The notes under the pieces: model-generated
Told to the model about the DNA's origin: nothing
What the model saw: only the letters and a program-made list of their open reading frames with translations
Database searches by the model: none
In this document: positions 61,010-64,000 of the stretch, piece by piece
Layout of the letters: every line of letters starts with the position of its first letter
How positions within the stretch are numbered: the first letter of the stretch is position 1
Made by a program: the position numbers and the translations under genes
Source: Planococcus citri
Lineage: Eukaryota; Arthropoda; Insecta; Hemiptera; Pseudococcidae
Direction: 5' to 3'
Length of the DNA: 64,000 nt
Assembly: GCF_950023065.1 (NCBI RefSeq)
Contig: NC_088678.1
Span: 82,431,590 to 82,495,589 of the forward strand

Positions 61010-62238
61010 CAGGGTGTCTACCGGAATTTTTCGGCCGAAAATCACTACCTTTTCACTACCTTTCAAAAAAAATCACTACCTTCCAAAATAATTTTACCCT
61101 CCCTCCCACACAAACGATTTTTCATTTTTTTTTTCTGGTTTGAACTTTGTAATTTTTTACAGAGCAGTAAGTACACGTTTTCATCAATTTGAAATTAATT
61201 CAATGATTTTATAACCATTAAAATGAGCGAACTCGAAAAATTAACAAAGCATCTACATATTTCGAGAATAAAATTCTTTCAAATAATGAAAGATGAAGGA
61301 TTTTTTTTTTAATTTTTAGCATTGATTTTTCAGGGTTTCAAGTGCAAAAAAATTTCAAAATAAAAAATCAGGACTTTATCAGGACATATTTTTTCAACAC
61401 TTGGGGTTTTTCAAGAGGGGGAGGGGGTGGACGAGGCAAAATTAGACATTAAAATTTTTCGCTATTCCAATATCTTCAAACATCTCAAGATTTTTTCCAA
61501 GCAAGCGGATGTTGAGAATATAATTTTGTCATTTCAATTTTTGATTTTATTTTCACCTTTAAGGTTTTTGTTACTGTAATAAAATTGGGCGAATAAAGAA
61601 CTTTTCAAAATGAAAAATTGAAAAAAATAATGGAAAATTTGAACAACATTTGGAAAAAAGATACCAATTTTATGAAAAAGGCTGCCGAAAATTATAGAAT
61701 TTTGAGGGGTATAAAAACCTTGTTTTCTTGGGTAATGAATGAAGAAGTTCATTATTTTTGCTTCAAAATTTCAAAACTTGAACTATTATTCAAAAAATAA
61801 ATCCAAACGTGAAAAAAAGCAAACGAGCCCAAGTGAAGCGAGGCCAAGAAAGCTTTCAAAAATTCATGTTTCAAGAAGCAAAAAAAAAAAAATGTTTTTT
61901 TTATGGAGGTAAAAGAATATTTTTCTGATTGAAACTTCGAACATTCCTTGAATTTGAACAATTAATTTTTTTTAAATTGAAAAAGAAGAGCAAATAGCCG
62001 GAGCGAAGCGAGGAGGGCAAAAGCTTTCAAAAATATGTAATTCAAATTCTAAAAAATTCAACAAATGACCCATTTTTTACAAAAATTTTCTTGTGTGGAA
62101 AATTGGATTTTTCGCTTTTTTCATTTTTCACTACCTTTTAAGAAAAATTGCTGAAAATCACTACTTTTTCACTACTTTCACTACCGACTTTCAAAATCAC
62201 TACCTTGTCACTACTTTCACTACCTGGTAGACACCCTG
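61010..62238. mobile_element. 1.23-kb element with CAGGGTGTCTACC ends
   Basis: The left end CAGGGTGTCTACC and right end GGTAGACACCCTG are exact inverted repeats of 13 bases. Both are followed inward by tandem CACTACCTTT words. Flanks repeat GTAAC (61005-61009 and 62239-62243), a 5-base target duplication; if the ends are taken as CCAGGG...CCCTGG the duplication is TAA. The interior holds two AGxGAAGCGAGG motifs (61838, 61996) and frames of 60-72 codons with no transposase features. Nonautonomous; superfamily (hAT-like end, short duplication) unresolved. Confidence 0.78.
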
Positions 62239-62270
62239 GTAACTTAGGTAGGTAAGGTATCCTGGAGTTA

Positions 62271-64000
62271 GTCCGGCGTATGACAATAGGAGTGATTGCA
62301 CCCCCCCCTAACCCTCCGGGAAAACTTTTTTCTTAAAGGGGACATCCTAAGAAACGTTTTAAAGCAAACTTGCCCAAAAAAAGTTGGCCTTACTTACAAA
62401 ATGGCGGCCATTTTGATTGACAGGTCAGCCGAAATCCCAGATTTTGCATTTTAACATAGGACTTGCACGAACTTTTTCAAACTTTACAAAGATAGGTCGA
62501 AAGATTATGCAAAAATTCATCACCTGTCAAAATTTCAAGTGCTGAAATGCGTTTTTCGATTTTTGGTGAATTTTTGAAAATCCAATTTAGGCCAAAAAAA
62601 TGAGGAAAAAATCAAAATTTTATCAAATTGACCAAGAAAGCTAAAATTTTGGATATACCCTATTTTCGACATGCCTGCCAATCGATTGGAAACGATTTCA
62701 ACCCGTTTTGAGCAGTTCTGGAGCCTCCAGCAGATTTTTGAAACTCGAAATTCCCACAAAATTCCATCAAATTTGGGTTGTTAAGCTGAAATTTATTCTA
62801 AAAACTCATTTCAATACGCTACGAAGTACTGCAGGTGAATTTCAAGTCGTTTTGGATTTTCCAGCGACTTTTTGAAAATTTTTGAAGCCTCCAGCAGATT
62901 TTTGAAACTTTAAATTTTCACAAAATTACATCAAATGGAGATGGAAAGCTGAAATTTACTCTACACTCCAATTTGAACACTCTCTGAAGACGACTTCAGG
63001 TGGGTTCAAGTCATTTTAGAGCCTCCAACGACTGTTTTGAAAATTACTGGAGCCTCCAGTAGATTTTTTAAACTTGAAACTTCCCCAAAATTTCATCAAA
63101 CTAAGATGGAGAGTCGAAATTCATTCTGCAAAGTAATTTCAATACGCTACGAAGTTGACTGATGGTGAATTTCAAGTCGTTTTGGAGCCTCCAGCAACAT
63201 TTTGAAAGGTTGTATGACGTTTTTTTGGAAAATTGAAATTTCCTAAAAGTAGCTGGAAGCTTCAAAACAATTTGAAACCACCATGTAGTCTGCGAAGTAA
63301 ATTTCAGCTTGCCAACTCGATTTAATAAATTAATGTTGCGGGAATTTCAGGTATCAAAAATCTACTGGAGGCTCCAGTAATTTTCAAAAAAGTCGCTGGA
63401 GGCTCTAAAATGACTTGAACCCACCTGAAGTCGTCTTCAGAGGGTGTCAAAATTGGAGTGTAGAGTAAATTTCAGCTTTCCATCTCCATTTGATGAAATT
63501 TTGTGGGAATTTAAAGTTTCAAAAATCTGCTGGAGGTTCCAGGAATTTTCAAAAAGTCGCTGGAGGCTCCAAAACGACTTGAAATTTATCTGCAGTACTT
63601 CGTAGCGTATTGAAATTAGTTTTCAGAATAAATTTCAGCTTTACAACTCCAATTTGATTAAATTTTGGGGAAATTCCAAGTTTCAAAAATCTACTGGAGG
63701 CTCCAGTAATTTTCAAAAAAGTCGATGGATGCTCTAAAATGACTTGAACCCACCTGAAGTCGTCTTCAGAGGGTGTTGAAATTGGAGTGTAGAGTCAATT
63801 TCAGCTTTCCATCTCCATTTGATGAAATTTTGTGAAAATTCAAAGTTTCAAAAATCTGCTAGCGTATTGAAATTAGTTTTCAGAATACATTTCAGCTTTA
63901 CAGCTCCAATTTGATGGAATTTTGTTGAAATTTCGAGTTTCAAAAATCTGCTGTAGGCTCCAGAACTGCTCAAAACGGGTTGAAACCGTTTCCATTCGAT
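62271..64000. mobile_element. GTCCGGC foldback element, cut by the window end
   Basis: TA (62269-62270), then GTCCGGCGTATGACAATAGG, a C tract, GGCGGCCATTTTGATTGACA and tandem units. The inverted right arm is under way at 63360 and reaches CTGTAGGCTCCAGAACTGCT at the window end. Near 63680 one extra unit of about 165-170 bases is duplicated compared with other copies. The right terminus lies beyond 64000. Confidence 0.85.

Noticed and set aside
1..64000. tRNA, rRNA, CRISPR or bacterial origin
   Set aside because: I saw no tRNA B-box-like GGTTCGANTCC in a cloverleaf context, no rRNA core sequence, and no spaced identical repeats typical of CRISPR. Spliced genes and repeat content point to an animal genome.

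Overview
This is AT-rich nuclear DNA of an animal, most likely an arthropod. The evidence is a gene with short GT-AG introns, very sparse coding, no bacterial-style operons, many inverted-repeat mobile elements, and dense short motifs such as GGTACC and ACTCGTA. A sap-feeding hemipteran (mealybug, scale or aphid type) would fit the texture and the small secreted proteins. That is inference: no protein here allowed me to name a species. I saw no tRNA, rRNA, CRISPR or recognisable transposase.

Few genes can be supported. The best are (1) a three-exon plus-strand gene, 34883-36092, for a 304-residue secreted protein of unknown family; (2) a single-exon minus-strand gene, 46529-47557, for a 342-residue secreted protein with an 18-residue tandem repeat; and (3) a possible small secreted protein on the minus strand, 3794-4021. 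Just downstream of gene 2 lies a broken paralogous copy (46079-46446) with a near-perfect hairpin at its deletion point. All three encode predicted secreted proteins that I cannot assign to a family.

Most of the rest is repeats. The main family is a 1.87-1.90 kb foldback element with ends GTCCGGC...GCCGGAC between TA dinucleotides and very long inverted arms. Each arm holds tandem units of about 167 bp marked by CTGGAGGCTCCAG. Copies with both ends lie at 37324-39211, 41049-42924, 50977-52870 and 55007-56877; a copy cut by the window edge starts at 62271; a truncated one lies at 20410-22120. Older or rearranged relatives lie at 5781-7586, 15004-17330 and 24955-28030. Other inverted-repeat elements lie at 17573-18544, 22176-23561, 32131-33486, 44343-45887 and 61010-62238. 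A strand-switching minisatellite fills 10640-12830. Degenerate A- or T-rich arrays fill 1-1500, 4440-5640, 12830-13570, 31010-31880, 49580-50970 and 57230-57600.

Between these are stretches of apparently unique, less AT-skewed DNA (about 1750-3790, 7590-10000, 13900-15000, 18550-20400, 23570-24950, 28400-30700, 39220-41040, 42930-43860, 47560-49580, 52880-55000, 59000-61000). They lack convincing genes but are rich in ACTCGTA/TACGAGT. They look like intergenic or intronic DNA of larger genes outside the window.
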